Origin: Pectinophora gossypiella
Lineage: Eukaryota; Arthropoda; Insecta; Lepidoptera; Gelechiidae
Assembly: GCF_024362695.1 (NCBI RefSeq)
Contig: NC_065431.1
Span: forward strand, 2,920,624 to 2,984,623
Reading direction: 5' to 3'
Length of the DNA stretch: 64,000 bases
The notes beneath the pieces were generated by a model. It did not search any database. It was not told the origin of the DNA and saw only the letters and a program-made list of their open reading frames with translations. This document shows, piece after piece, positions 58,501 through 64,000 of this stretch. Within the stretch, counting starts at the first letter, position 1; every line of letters starts with the position of its first letter. A program made the translations under genes and the position numbers.

Positions 58501-61500
58501 CTACTTATGTTTATATTTGCACATACATAACTACTTCGTTCACTCAGCATTCTTGTTCCGTGTTTATTTATGATTCATACTTAAATATCTTAGAATAAGT
58601 TGGACAGAAAGGGAAAGGAGACAATTATCGAGAGTTATTGAGGACAGAAGCGGCAAGACGATTGGACACTTAATAAGACATTTTATAAACGATCTCATTG
58701 TATAATTTATAAAAGCCTATTTTCTACATTTTATCCGCCGTCAAGTTGTCGCCTAACAATAAATTTAATTGCTACACAAAAAAATCGCTTCCAATTTAAA
58801 TTTAAATAAAACTTATAACTTAATATAAAGCTGCCACTTTATGCTTAAAATGCTACTTCACTGTAGCTGCCAACCTATTATTTTTGCTACCCATTTTAAT
58901 TACTTTTAAAACCCTAAATCACATTAATTTGTCGTCGCGTTAAATACATGCCAAAAAAATGACACTGAATAAGACACGACGAATTTATTAAAATCATCAT
59001 AGAAGGGAAGATAGAATGAAAGAGAGGAAGGGGAAGACCAAGAAGAAAAAAAAATAATGTAATAAGTCGACGATATCGACAATGGTGTTTCGCCACATGA
59101 ATAACGCGCGTATGGTGTGGTGGGTGTTATACCTGCCCGGCACGGTTGCACGCGGATGTGCGCCGGCGCAGCGAGTAGTGCACCGTGACCAGCTAACTGT
59201 GCTCTGTTCCGATCACTTGGTCGCTATCGCTATTTGTGCGATTTTCAATACTACTTGCTTACTACAAAATCGAACACAAAGTTTTATCAGTAAGCGATGG
59301 TGGTAAGCCGGGATTTGAACCTGTGACCCTGTGATGTAAGTCACGCGTCTTCCGAACAGAATGTTTCTTTTTGACGTTACTTATTGTAGATTTGCCGCAG
59401 ATGGCATTAACTACTTGGCCGGACAAATGGGGAGCGCTGAAGCCTCTAACAGGCCTGAGGGTGCCCAGTTGGGCGCGAACCTCGGCTCAGGGCGTCGTCT
59501 GAGAGGAAAAATATATGAAAGAATTAATCGATCCTAGTGGGTCGATAGCGATAAGCGCTGATTGAGGGAAATCGTCGACCACGCCGGCGGGGTTGGTATC
59601 GGCGTCCGAACAGAATATAACACGTACAATCAAAGAGCAAAAGTGCAGTCACTGAGCCCAGCGAATTATTTGTAAACAGTGGTGGGATTATGAACCATTA
59701 GTTGTCATAATTATAAAATTTATCTTTTTGTAGGTGTTTTTGGTATTACAGAAACGACATGAAACCAGGAGGTCTTAAGTGCAACCAGTTAATTTATTAC
59801 TTTGCAAGAAACTGATTGGACTTTTGCAGCTTATCGGGTATTTAGGTTGAAAGGACCGCGGTCCGTTCAGCCGTAACCGAAAACTGACTATCTTCGAAAG
59901 GACCAGTGAATTTTTGTACACAAATTAAAAGACATAAAGTTAAATGACATAAGATTTAAGTTATAATATTTTTATACTGTTTTATATAGGTGGAAAACCG
60001 ACAGAGGGATTGTGTCCTCTAACATGATGGACTAATGTTATGGGCGATAGGCTGATCCCTTATCACCATAAGGTTCATCATATCCATCTTTGGACTTCGT
60101 ATCAACAGTGGCTGCAAGTTGTCTTTGATTACTTGTGGCTCTGCCCACCCCATTAGGGATTACGGGCGTGAGTTTATGTATGTATGTATGTATATAGGTG
60201 GAAACCTGTTATTGGCTTAGTTTTTAAGTATGATATTTTTGCTATAATATAGTTGTTAAGAGCTGTTGGTCTCCCAAATATTAAATAAATAAATAAATAA
60301 AGTAAGTACATTTCTGTTTTCCAACTAAATATTAATGTTAATGTGTGTATATTTTAATGTTGTAAATGTATATGTGTGTCGTAGATTTTACCTAAATATT
60401 TTTTTTATTATTTTTTTTTATATTTTTTTTACAGTCAAGTGCAAAAGTGCTGATTGCCATATGTCTTTAGTGGTTTTATAAGCAGCAAAGATGCATGAGT
60501 AAAGAAACAGAACAGAGCCAAATACCTACAAGGAATGAAGGAATTGTTATCGAAACTCTGTACCTACCCCACAAGGACATTGTGGCAATTTGTACAATTT
60601 TTATAATTAACCCACGCCTATTTTCCAGCAATGATGAAAGGGTTTCCTCCACGCCTGAACTGTCAACCAAATGGTCTATTTTCTAACCGAACGCGGTCAC
60701 TGGTTGCTTTAATCGTCAACCTTCGGTTTCTAATGTCTAGGCAATTATTAAGTAGATGTTACGGGCATGGTACAGTTCGCAAATCAAATGTAAAGGGGTG
60801 TACTGGGGGTTCTTTTTAAATCTTTTTATTATTACAGAGGGTTTTATCAGGGACTGATAATGCCACCCCCGATGAAAGACCCAGTACAAATGAGTGTGTG
60901 TACATAAACAAATCCTGAACTTAGCTATCTTCTTTTCAAAGCACAGTTAACTATTTTATACAAAGCTTTTGTTTTTTGTTTTTTCAAGCAGTCGTTAATA
61001 ACCATCAATCCGCACTGGGCCCGCGTGATGGTTTAAGGCCCGTTCTCCCTATCCATCCATAGGGAAGGCCCGTGCCCCAGCAGTGGGGACATTAATGGGC
61101 TGGTGATGACTATCCTGACACACCATCATCATCATCATCATTGGCCTTATACGTCTGTTTCAGACGATTTATGACGTCATTGCCTCGAAGAAATGCACTT
61201 TCTTTCATGGCTGTGCAAGCCAATCCTAGAGCGACAAACTCTACCGCACACTCTGCAGGAGAAGTCTCCGACTGGTGGATTGTTGTCGGTTTGATGGCGT
61301 TTCATTCTCCTGCTCGCCAGTGTGTCAAACCAGGTGTGGTCATGAGTATTGCGTCCATCGAGCACACGCTTCTTCTACAGGTCTCGATCATCGGTGAGAT
61401 CCTCCCATGCCTCGTGGTAAATTCCAAATGAGCTCATGTTTCTTTTATTTCGGACTCCATCGCAGATGATCGGGCCGTCAATGCGTTACATTTAGAATAC

Positions 61501-61891
61501 TTAGTTTTATTATTATTGTTTTTATGATTTTGGTTTGTTTTTCTTTTTGTTTTGGATATTTTTTTTTGTCTGTGTACTTCTTGATTTCCGTGTGGTTTCT
61601 GTCCTGTGTTAAATGTCTGTGGTGTCCGGAAGTAAGTTCTTTCTTTTGACGCAATCTTTGAATCGAATTACCGTGATGCAATCAATGCAGTTGCTTAAAT
61701 CAATGCAGATAACCCATATAAAGATCAACCACATAAACTATCGACTCACCAACATAGGTATGTTAGGTACGACCACTGCATCATCGTCGGGCCCCTTGCT
61801 CAGCTCCGGGATGAAGGTGTACGTCCTCTTGTAGTGGAACGACAGGGTGCCGTTCTCATTGTCAGTTATGTTCACCTTCTCCCACTCCTCA
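40477..61891 (-). CDS. CD36/scavenger receptor class B family protein, C-terminal 411 residues (5' exons off window)
   Basis: A membrane receptor of the CD36 family, which takes up or moves lipids and other hydrophobic ligands at cell or lysosomal surfaces. Eight exons, read leftward: 61891-61750, 51955-51749, 47975-47749, 43311-43154, 42536-42415, 42185-42060, 41251-41109 and 40588-40477, all phase-compatible. Landmarks are EEWEKVNIT, FGLFYG, HWSTEQCNSIAGSDGSIFPP, DLCRLL, RCFCPAGPPC with later VSLC, SFPHFYLAD and FPILWFEEG. A single C-terminal membrane segment (LGWGLSALGILLILLAVTCL) is followed by a ~38-residue cytosolic tail ending in ELNSRR. Several N-x-S/T sites are visible. About 90 N-terminal residues, including the first membrane helix, are missing beyond 64000. 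It may be an orthologue of fly emp; that is a guess. Confidence 0.9.
41109..41251 (-). CDS. CD36-family exon 7 of window, membrane segment
   Basis: GIDELPDEVSSLLRL to LLAVTCLI. If the AAG|GTACGT donor were not used, translation would stop three codons later (RYV-stop). Confidence 0.88.
41309..41640. repeat. Repeat D copy broken by an inverted copy of itself
   Basis: TTTGACGTGACTTATTGTAG to GAATTAATCGACC runs forward. An inverted segment follows (CGGGTGAGAGCCTTCAGCGC to CTGCGGCAAATATACAATAA), after which the forward copy resumes with GGGTCGATAGCGATAAGCGC. Confidence 0.7.
41641..42059. other. CD36 intron, nothing identified
   Basis: No recognised repeat; an ordinary intron stretch before exon 6 of window. 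Confidence 0.4.
42060..42185 (-). CDS. CD36-family exon 6 of window
   Basis: EMGIAMRARARIQINL to FPILWFEE, 42 codons. A GCGCGCGCGC run encodes the MRARAR stretch. Confidence 0.9.
42200..42320 (+). mobile_element. SINE-A fragment
   Basis: TAGTCGTTACATGAGCCATG to CACAACCCATATGACAGA. Confidence 0.7.
42415..42536 (-). CDS. CD36-family exon 5 of window
   Basis: SPIMLSFPHFYLADD to LFIDVQP. Donor GTGAGT. Confidence 0.9.
42750..42995 (-). mobile_element. SINE-B fragment, reverse
   Basis: GCGTTATCCCGTTTTTCACA and GTCCGCTTACCTAACTTGAA, then TTCGAAAATCATTGGTTTGG, the complement of the SINE-B stretch near 57950. Confidence 0.6.
43154..43311 (-). CDS. CD36-family exon 4 of window
   Basis: YLRDVESASGVEGYRF to VSLCQY. 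Holds the Cys residues that form family disulfides. The donor is the weaker GTAAAT. Confidence 0.9.
43360..43980. repeat. GAGCG/CGCTC-rich blocks flanking a LINE 3' end
   Basis: 43365-43555 and 43810-43975 are dense in CGCTCAAG, CTTGAGCG and GAGTCGA motifs and largely complementary to one another. Between them is a reverse LINE 3' end (43635-43745, AATATACTTTATTGCCCAC, GGCGGCCTTATTGCTGATAA). Confidence 0.65.
43960..44165 (-). repeat. tRNA-like SINE fragment with inverted flanks
   Basis: The minus strand reads a B-box-like GGTTCAAGTCCC at 43984 and GTGTAATGGTCACTCG. AGCACCGTAAGCACGCG at 44037 is complementary to CGCGCGCTTACGGTGCT at 44145. Confidence 0.6.
44177..44545. mobile_element. MITE M2 with ~75-bp arms and a SINE scrap inside
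   Basis: AAAGCAATATTGTAGTTTGA and GCGATGCAAACAAATGTCAA on the left; the complement on the right ends GTGGCCTTTTTAA. The core holds GGCCCAGGTTCGAATCTTGG, a tRNA-like SINE piece. Confidence 0.75.
44613..44908 (-). mobile_element. SINE-C, full length, tRNA/5S-like head
   Basis: On the minus strand: GGTGGCGCAGCGGTTAATGC, then GAAGTAAAGCAAC and ATAGGGTGGGTGACC, which resemble the 5S rRNA internal promoter. The body follows, then an ATGATGATG-like end. Confidence 0.75.
45055..45145 (+). mobile_element. SINE-A 3' fragment
   Basis: AACCCGCAGTGGAGTAGCGT and GGGGAGGCCTGTGCCCAGCA. Confidence 0.65.
45175..45455 (-). mobile_element. SINE-A, reverse
   Basis: CTCCACCACGCTGCTCCAGT through GGAATCGAACCCGGACCTCT, then the tRNA head complement CTCTTACCAATAGACCACG. 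Confidence 0.75.
45700..45780 (-). repeat. SINE-B end scrap
   Basis: TTTTTCACAGGGTCCGCTTA and CTTAACCTGAAGATTTTGAC. Confidence 0.55.
45900..46255 (+). mobile_element. SINE-A fragment interrupted by a solo LTR
   Basis: CAGGGGCTTTAGCGGCTC at the left and CTAAGTAACCCTGACAC at the right are contiguous in intact copies; 45935-46187 separates them. Confidence 0.7.
45935..46187 (+). mobile_element. Solo LTR, 253 bp, with 4-bp target duplication GCTC
   Basis: Begins TGTGGCGGCGTTCAG and ends CCCGTCCCCTCA, the TG...CA form of LTRs. GCTC lies on both sides (45931-45934, 46188-46191). AATAAA at ~46109 fits the R-region poly-A signal. Internal retroviral-type genes are absent, as after LTR-LTR recombination. 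Confidence 0.7.
46366..46660 (-). mobile_element. SINE-C, full length
   Basis: The minus strand starts GGAGCTCGGTGGCGCAGCGG, then GAAGTTAAGCAAC and ATAGGATGGGTGACC, closer to 5S rRNA than the copy at 44613. The body ends at CCCATTAACGTCCCCACTGC. Confidence 0.8.
46980..47240 (+). mobile_element. Dispersed fragment plus tRNA-like SINE with reversed body
   Basis: ATATCCCAATTGGTGTAACC matches 9300. A tRNA-like head follows (GGTCCAGTGGTTTAGCGTTG, CGGGTTCAAATCCCGG), then the SINE-A body in reverse (CCTCATCAACCCTGGTGTCA). Confidence 0.6.
47570..47680 (+). mobile_element. SINE-A 3' fragment
   Basis: CAACCCGCAGTGGAGCAGCG to GGGACGTATATAGGC, ending 65 bp from a CD36 exon. Confidence 0.75.
47749..47975 (-). 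CDS. CD36-family exon 3 of window
   Basis: KNATSPDVVTMFTGA to DLCRLLPL; includes the conserved CNSIAGSDGS core. Donor GTGAGT. Confidence 0.92.
48045..48900. repeat. Cluster of LINE 3' scraps
   Basis: 48225-48265 matches the 2520-2560 LINE part; 48290 is SINE-B; 48345-48380 and 48535-48665 match the family at 60015-60200; 48410-48500 is a reversed CAATAAAGTATTT-type 3' end. Confidence 0.55.
48901..49805. other. CD36 intron, nothing identified
   Basis: AT-rich; an (AATAA)n run at 49382-49402 ends what may be a retroelement tail. No gene seen. Confidence 0.4.
49812..49930 (+). mobile_element. SINE-C, 3' part
   Basis: CCCGCGTGGTGGTTTAAGGC to GTTAATGGGCTGGTGATGAT, with (GAT)n tail. Confidence 0.75.
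50132..50311 (+). pseudogene. Retroelement polyprotein C-terminal fragment
   Basis: A 59-codon in-frame segment: FVKEIGRRLRERGCDARSGS, then YLMQRLSIAIQRGNAVSVMG and a stop. This QRxSxAxQRGNAxxVxGT pattern is one I associate with LINE-encoded C-termini. A poly-A-signal-like AATAAA follows at 50378. Confidence 0.6.
50551..50943. mobile_element. MITE M1 broken by a LINE 3' end
   Basis: Left arm GGGGTGTTAGTGACATCG and right arm ending CACTAACATGCTG. Between them is a CAATAAAGTATTATTGATT-tailed LINE 3' end (~50672-50838), with TAAATCC on both sides as a possible target duplication. Confidence 0.75.
50944..51565. other. CD36 intron, little identified
   Basis: AT-rich. A short scrap of the 62220 repeat (TAAACTCACGCCCACAAGGG) occurs at 51186. 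Otherwise no feature seen. Confidence 0.4.
51570..51660 (-). repeat. Repeat D, reverse, 5' end
   Basis: CGGGTGAGAGCCTTCAGCGC to AATAAGTCACGTCAAAAA. Confidence 0.7.
51749..51955 (-). CDS. CD36-family exon 2 of window
   Basis: 69 codons, SATSQSKHAARF to FGLFYG, with acceptor TTCCAG and donor GTAAGT. Confidence 0.9.
51985..52318 (-). mobile_element. SINE-A, near full length, reverse
   Basis: Starts AACATAAACAGCCTATATAC and ends with the complement of the tRNA head, CTAACCACTAGACCACGGAG. The mirror image of 24092-24425. Confidence 0.85.
52365..52590 (+). mobile_element. FB1 arm
   Basis: GGACACTTCATACAAAAAAA, CATCGTACACGCGCATCTGT, GGGTGAGGTAACCCTAGCTC and a TACGTAGTAATATTGCTTAT end. Confidence 0.75.
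52600..52930 (-). mobile_element. SINE-A fragment carrying an inserted palindromic MITE (M3)
   Basis: Reverse SINE-A sequence (CCTCATCAACCC ... TGGTGTCAGGGTTATTATTG) is split at 52670-52828. The insert has arms GGGGCCTGTTTTATAAAACT and AAGTTTTATTAAACAGACCCC-like ends, plus inner complement (GACAATTTGG/CAAATTGTC). The SINE reads through exactly when it is removed. Confidence 0.7.
52931..53450. other. CD36 intron, nothing identified
   Basis: Includes a GC-rich segment at 53155-53300 without repeats known from the rest of the window. No gene seen. Confidence 0.4.
53455..53580 (+). pseudogene. LINE C-terminal scrap
   Basis: CTCCACCGACAAGAGCGCAG-CTCTTAAAT, the same end as the frame at 11225-11597. 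Confidence 0.6.
53852..54123. mobile_element. MITE M1, monomer with disturbed centre
   Basis: Left arm CAGTGTGTTAGTGACATCG, right arm to GTTTTCGTTACGATGTC. The loop contains TACTCGTTCCTCGAGTAG and a second half-arm. Confidence 0.75.
54155..54265 (-). mobile_element. LINE 3' end, 2114 family
   Basis: TTCAAATTCAAACATACACT, AATCGTCAATTTTTACACAA and TTGCAAAGTTTCTGTTAA. Confidence 0.8.
54690..55025. pseudogene. LINE C-terminal scraps
   Basis: 54790-54880 ends CAACAAGATCGTGGCTCTTA (cf. 57717). 54905-55015 reads, in reverse, like 61130-61240 (ACGTCTGTTTCAGACGATT, TTCATGGCTGTGCAAGCCAA). Confidence 0.55.
55167..55507. mobile_element. Palindromic element with MITE M2 in its centre
   Basis: Arms 55167-55264 (CGCCTATTTTGAAAAATCC to AATATTCTGGGGGG) and 55410-55507 (complement) are near perfect. 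The centre is an M2 copy (55265-55409). Confidence 0.8.
55785..55990 (+). repeat. Repeat D
   Basis: GTAGATTTGCCGCAGATGGC to GAATTAATCGACCCTAGTGG. Confidence 0.75.
56475..56660 (+). mobile_element. SINE-C, head missing
   Basis: ATCTCGGGCTCCTCCGTGCT to AATGGGCTGATGATGATGAT. Confidence 0.75.
56860..57590 (+). mobile_element. LINE/SINE unit with GACCGGCCAAG start, split by an insertion
   Basis: Starts AGACCGGCCAAGGGCCAGTC and ends GGTACAGAACCCTAAAAG after GACGGACGGACAGACAGACA. A LINE C-terminal scrap (57155-57345, minus strand) interrupts it, with TTTGTCGTATGGGA before and TTTGTTGTATGGGA after. Confidence 0.7.
57717..57845 (+). pseudogene. LINE C-terminal scrap
   Basis: Reads FMEQIKEKVNVVSYREVKEL, then LHRQERGS-stop. 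Inverted partner of 57155-57290. Confidence 0.75.
57880..58170 (+). mobile_element. SINE-B, full length
   Basis: tRNA-like head GGTAGCCCAGTTGGTAGGAC with B box GGTTCAAATCC. The body runs CTCCCGAGAAATGCATTTTC, CGGACCTGTCAATCTTCAGG and a (GAT)n tail. Confidence 0.8.
58225..58330 (-). mobile_element. SINE-A fragment, reverse
   Basis: TCAACACTGGTGTCGGAGAC to AACGGCTTAACATGCGTTCC. Confidence 0.55.
58331..59080. other. CD36 intron with LINE scraps
   Basis: 58595-58700 and 58970-59050 resemble pieces of the LINE tail at 11225 (AGGACAGAAGCGGCAAGACG; GAAGGGAAGATAGAATGAAA). The rest is AT-rich without features. Confidence 0.4.
59090..59335 (-). repeat. tRNA-like SINE, reverse
   Basis: The minus strand has GTCACAGGTTCAAATCCCGG at 59310 as B box. 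No second copy in the window. Confidence 0.45.
59360..59625 (+). repeat. Repeat D, longest copy
   Basis: TTTGACGTTACTTATTGTAG to CGTCGACCACGCCGGCGGGG; the central CCGGTACAACG block is deleted. Confidence 0.75.
59640..60980. other. CD36 intron
   Basis: 60015-60200 is a LINE 3' end (GATGGACTAATGTTATGGGC, ending (GTAT)n) repeated in reverse at 62220-62440. A 60300-60430 AT-rich poly-T block follows. Nothing else recognised. Confidence 0.5.
60985..61112 (+). mobile_element. SINE-C, 3' part
   Basis: AGCAGTCGTTAATAACCATC to GACATTAATGGGCTGGTGAT. Confidence 0.75.
61130..61440 (-). pseudogene. LINE C-terminal fragment with C2H2-type finger
   Basis: The minus strand reads LASRRMKRHQT, then CRVCGRVCRSRIGLHSHERK followed by C. 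Such SRIGLxSHxRxC fingers end many LINE reverse transcriptases. A related scrap is at 54905-55015. Confidence 0.6.
61750..61891 (-). CDS. CD36-family exon (first in window)
   Basis: Encodes EEWEKVNITDNENGT to VVVPNIPML. The acceptor TTGTTCCAG and the donor GTGAGT are both present on the minus strand. It enters with the last base of a split codon. Confidence 0.9.
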
Positions 61892-61904
61892 CTGGAACAA
61901 AGAG

Positions 61905-62505
61905 TTTAGAGTTAGAAAGAGAATGAGTTAGAAAGAGATTGAGTCAGAAAGAGATTGTGTTACAAATTCATAAATATCTTGATTCAGTAGGTGACATAGT
62001 CGAATCGTCAATTTGTACACAACGAACGTCTCATCTGCCTGAAACAAAATAAACGAAACAAAAAAAGAAAACTAACGCAGCATCTCACAACTTGTATAGA
62101 CGGGGAAAATATGCCGTAAACGTTGTTTAATAAAAGATATTGAGTTAGAAAAAGATTGAACTACAAGGAGGAGATTGAGTTACAAAGATATGGAGTTTGA
62201 AAGAGGTGGAGTTAGTACATACACATACATACATAAACTCACGCCCGTAATCCCCAATGGGGTGGGCAGAGCCACAAGTAATCAAAGACAACTTGCAGCC
62301 ACTGTTGATACGAAGCCCAAAGATGGATATGATGAACCTTATGGTGATAAGGGATCAGCCTATCGCCCATAACATTAGTCCATCATGTTAGAGGACACAA
62401 TCCCTCTGTCGGTTTTTACGACATGCCCGGGAAGAGAAGCAGCTGAACGTGTTCTATGTTTATGTGTGTGGAGTTAGTAAGCAATTAGAAAGAAGATTGG
62501 GTTAC
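61905..62505 (+). repeat. Short minisatellite split twice by retroelements
   Basis: GAGTTAGAAAGAGATTGAGT-type units occur at 61905-61962, 62137-62215 and 62467-62505. A 2114-family LINE 3' end (61963-62130) and a reversed LINE 3' end (62218-62440, ACATAAACTCACGCCCGTAA) lie between them. Confidence 0.65.
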
Positions 62506-62756
62506 AAAGAACTATAAGAAGAAGAAGTGTTACTTGGTGGGATGTAGTTTATTTACCATGTATAAAGTGCGCGAATCTTTGAAAGTGAAAGTAAGAATAT
62601 AATACTAATAATATAAACGATTCTTCGTCTCTTCTCTACTCTGCATGATCTCTGAGCAAGCTCTCCGAGAAACGGAGTAATTCTGAACCTGTCTTGATGC
62701 GCCCCGCGAATAAACATAGCTAGCGAGAAGTGGGTTAGTATTTATTACCTACTATA

Positions 62757-63160
62757 TTCAAATTCAAAAATATCTTTATTCAGTAGTTAACATAGTTACA
62801 CTTTTAATCGTCAATTTTTACATAACGAACGTCTCATCCGCCTAAAACTACTGCAGCTTCTCACAACCTGTATAGCCGGGGAAAAGAAGCTGCAAGATAA
62901 ACCTCGGCACAGGGCCCTAGACGTTCTTTTTAAAATAAAAAAATAAACATAAAATATTGTTATACAATTGAGTATGTTAGCTGCCTAATATCAGTTCACA
63001 GACAGTTAATCCCATGCATTCATATCTTCTAAATAAATATCTTCTAAATAATCACTAACCTTATAATAACCTTTTTTGCAAAGTTTCTGTTTAACTACTG
63101 TCTTAAAACAGTTAAAAGGCAAATTCTGAATGTCAATGGGGATCTTATTGTATGCCTTCA
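62757..63160 (-). mobile_element. LINE 3' end, 2114 family, longest short copy
   Basis: ~400 bp nearly identical to 2114-2500 from TTCAAATTCAAAAATATCTT through AACCTGTATAGCCGGGGAAA to CTGAATGTCAATGGG. It includes the last ~40 codons of ORF2. Confidence 0.9.
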
Positions 63161-63413
63161 CCTTTACTAATTAATCAATCTTTTATTATTGTGTGTGTAA
63201 GTATAGAAAGCCAACGGGCAGGCTTTGATAAACGTCATTCCATTGCGACAGAGTAAAAATATCTGCTTCAGGATGTTCTTCCGCAAAAGATGAAGTTATA
63301 CAACCACCTCTGCATGCAACATTGCGTGACGTACGATTATTTTCTAGCGGTTGTGTATATGCACATCATACTATAAATGGAACAAACCATACTTATTTAG
63401 ATATTTACGTATA

Positions 63414-63666
63414 CAGGGTGTTAGTGACATCGTAACGAAAACTTGCAGGTGTGATTCAGGCCATTATTTTGAGTTGATATCGAGTGGAATTTTCCTTCGC
63501 AAAACATTTTCATGAATTTTCTGACAGGAAAATCCACTTGATATCAACTCAGAATCATGGTCTGAATCATCCCCCTCAGTATTTGTTACGATGTCGGCAA
63601 CACCCTACCTATCTATTTGTATGTACACGTGGTGTAAGTGACATCGTAACAAATACTGAGGGGGAT
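63414..63666. mobile_element. Dimeric MITE M1, second half truncated
   Basis: CAGGGTGTTAGTGACATCGT after TA; the first palindrome ends GATGTCGGCAACACCCTA. The spacer is ACCTATCTATTTGTATGTAC, and the start of the second palindrome ends at 63666. Confidence 0.8.
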
Positions 63667-63964
63667 TGTATTGAACAGCCTTCACTAGGCATTGAGTTGT
63701 TAGTGCTACTTGGCCGGCCAAATTGTGAACGCTGATGGTTCACCCGGTTAGTTAATATAAAAACACGGTTAAAACAATTGGAAAACATTACAAAACTAGG
63801 CTTTATCGTTACGGATAATGATAGGAAACGTATTACATTTAATAGCGTTTTAAATGTGGACTTTTAATATGTTTTTGATAGATGTCCATTATTAATTGAT
63901 TGCTTTAGAACTGACGCATGACGTCAAAGAAAGATTATAAGAGATAATACAATGGCGGATTTGC

Positions 63965-64000
63965 CTTGAGGCACACACCGGACACTTCATATAAAACACC
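63965..64000 (+). mobile_element. FB1 arm, cut by window end
   Basis: GAGGCACACACCGGACACTT, the FB1 terminus seen at 12195. Confidence 0.6.

Overview
The window looks like insect nuclear DNA, most likely from a moth or butterfly. It is AT-rich, has split genes with small exons and long introns, and carries dense nested SINEs, LINE 3' ends and foldback DNA transposons of a lepidopteran style. The taxonomic call is an inference from gene families and repeat style. No bacterial or viral gene organisation is seen.

Three cellular genes can be built exon by exon, with matching splice phases. (1) Plus strand, 190-7350: a 499-residue protein with an N-terminal THAP zinc finger, a Q/M-rich linker exon, one C2H2 finger and an acidic, repeat-rich tail. 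Its 4.4 kb third intron holds a LINE with an uninterrupted endonuclease/reverse-transcriptase frame, itself inserted in a SINE. (2) Plus strand, 17558-30270: a 759-residue ankyrin protein of the IkB class. It has a bipartite basic NLS and no visible N-terminal DSGxxS degron, which suggests a nuclear (BCL3/IkB-zeta/Pickle-like) inhibitor. A textbook kB motif lies about 280 bp upstream of its ATG and a perfect 11-bp palindromic kB motif lies in an intron. (3) Minus strand, 61891 down to 40477: the last eight coding exons of a CD36/scavenger receptor class B gene, whose 5' exons lie beyond the right edge.

Genes 2 and 3 converge. The 10 kb between them holds dimeric foldback MITEs (30.8-32.1 kb), a six-unit tandem array with a 774-839 bp period (32.6-37.1 kb) and the probable long 3' UTR of the CD36 gene. 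The introns carry two minisatellites (100-bp and 40-bp units), a 952-bp foldback transposon with a perfect 9-bp target duplication, a solo LTR inside a SINE, and SINEs whose head looks like a tRNA/5S rRNA hybrid.

The most provocative observation is that the last THAP exon and the first IkB-like exon both end in the same in-frame TTG-TAA-GTA context. In each case this is also a GTAAGT splice donor in the same phase. The THAP exons could therefore be an alternative 5' module of the ankyrin gene rather than a separate gene; transcript data would decide.
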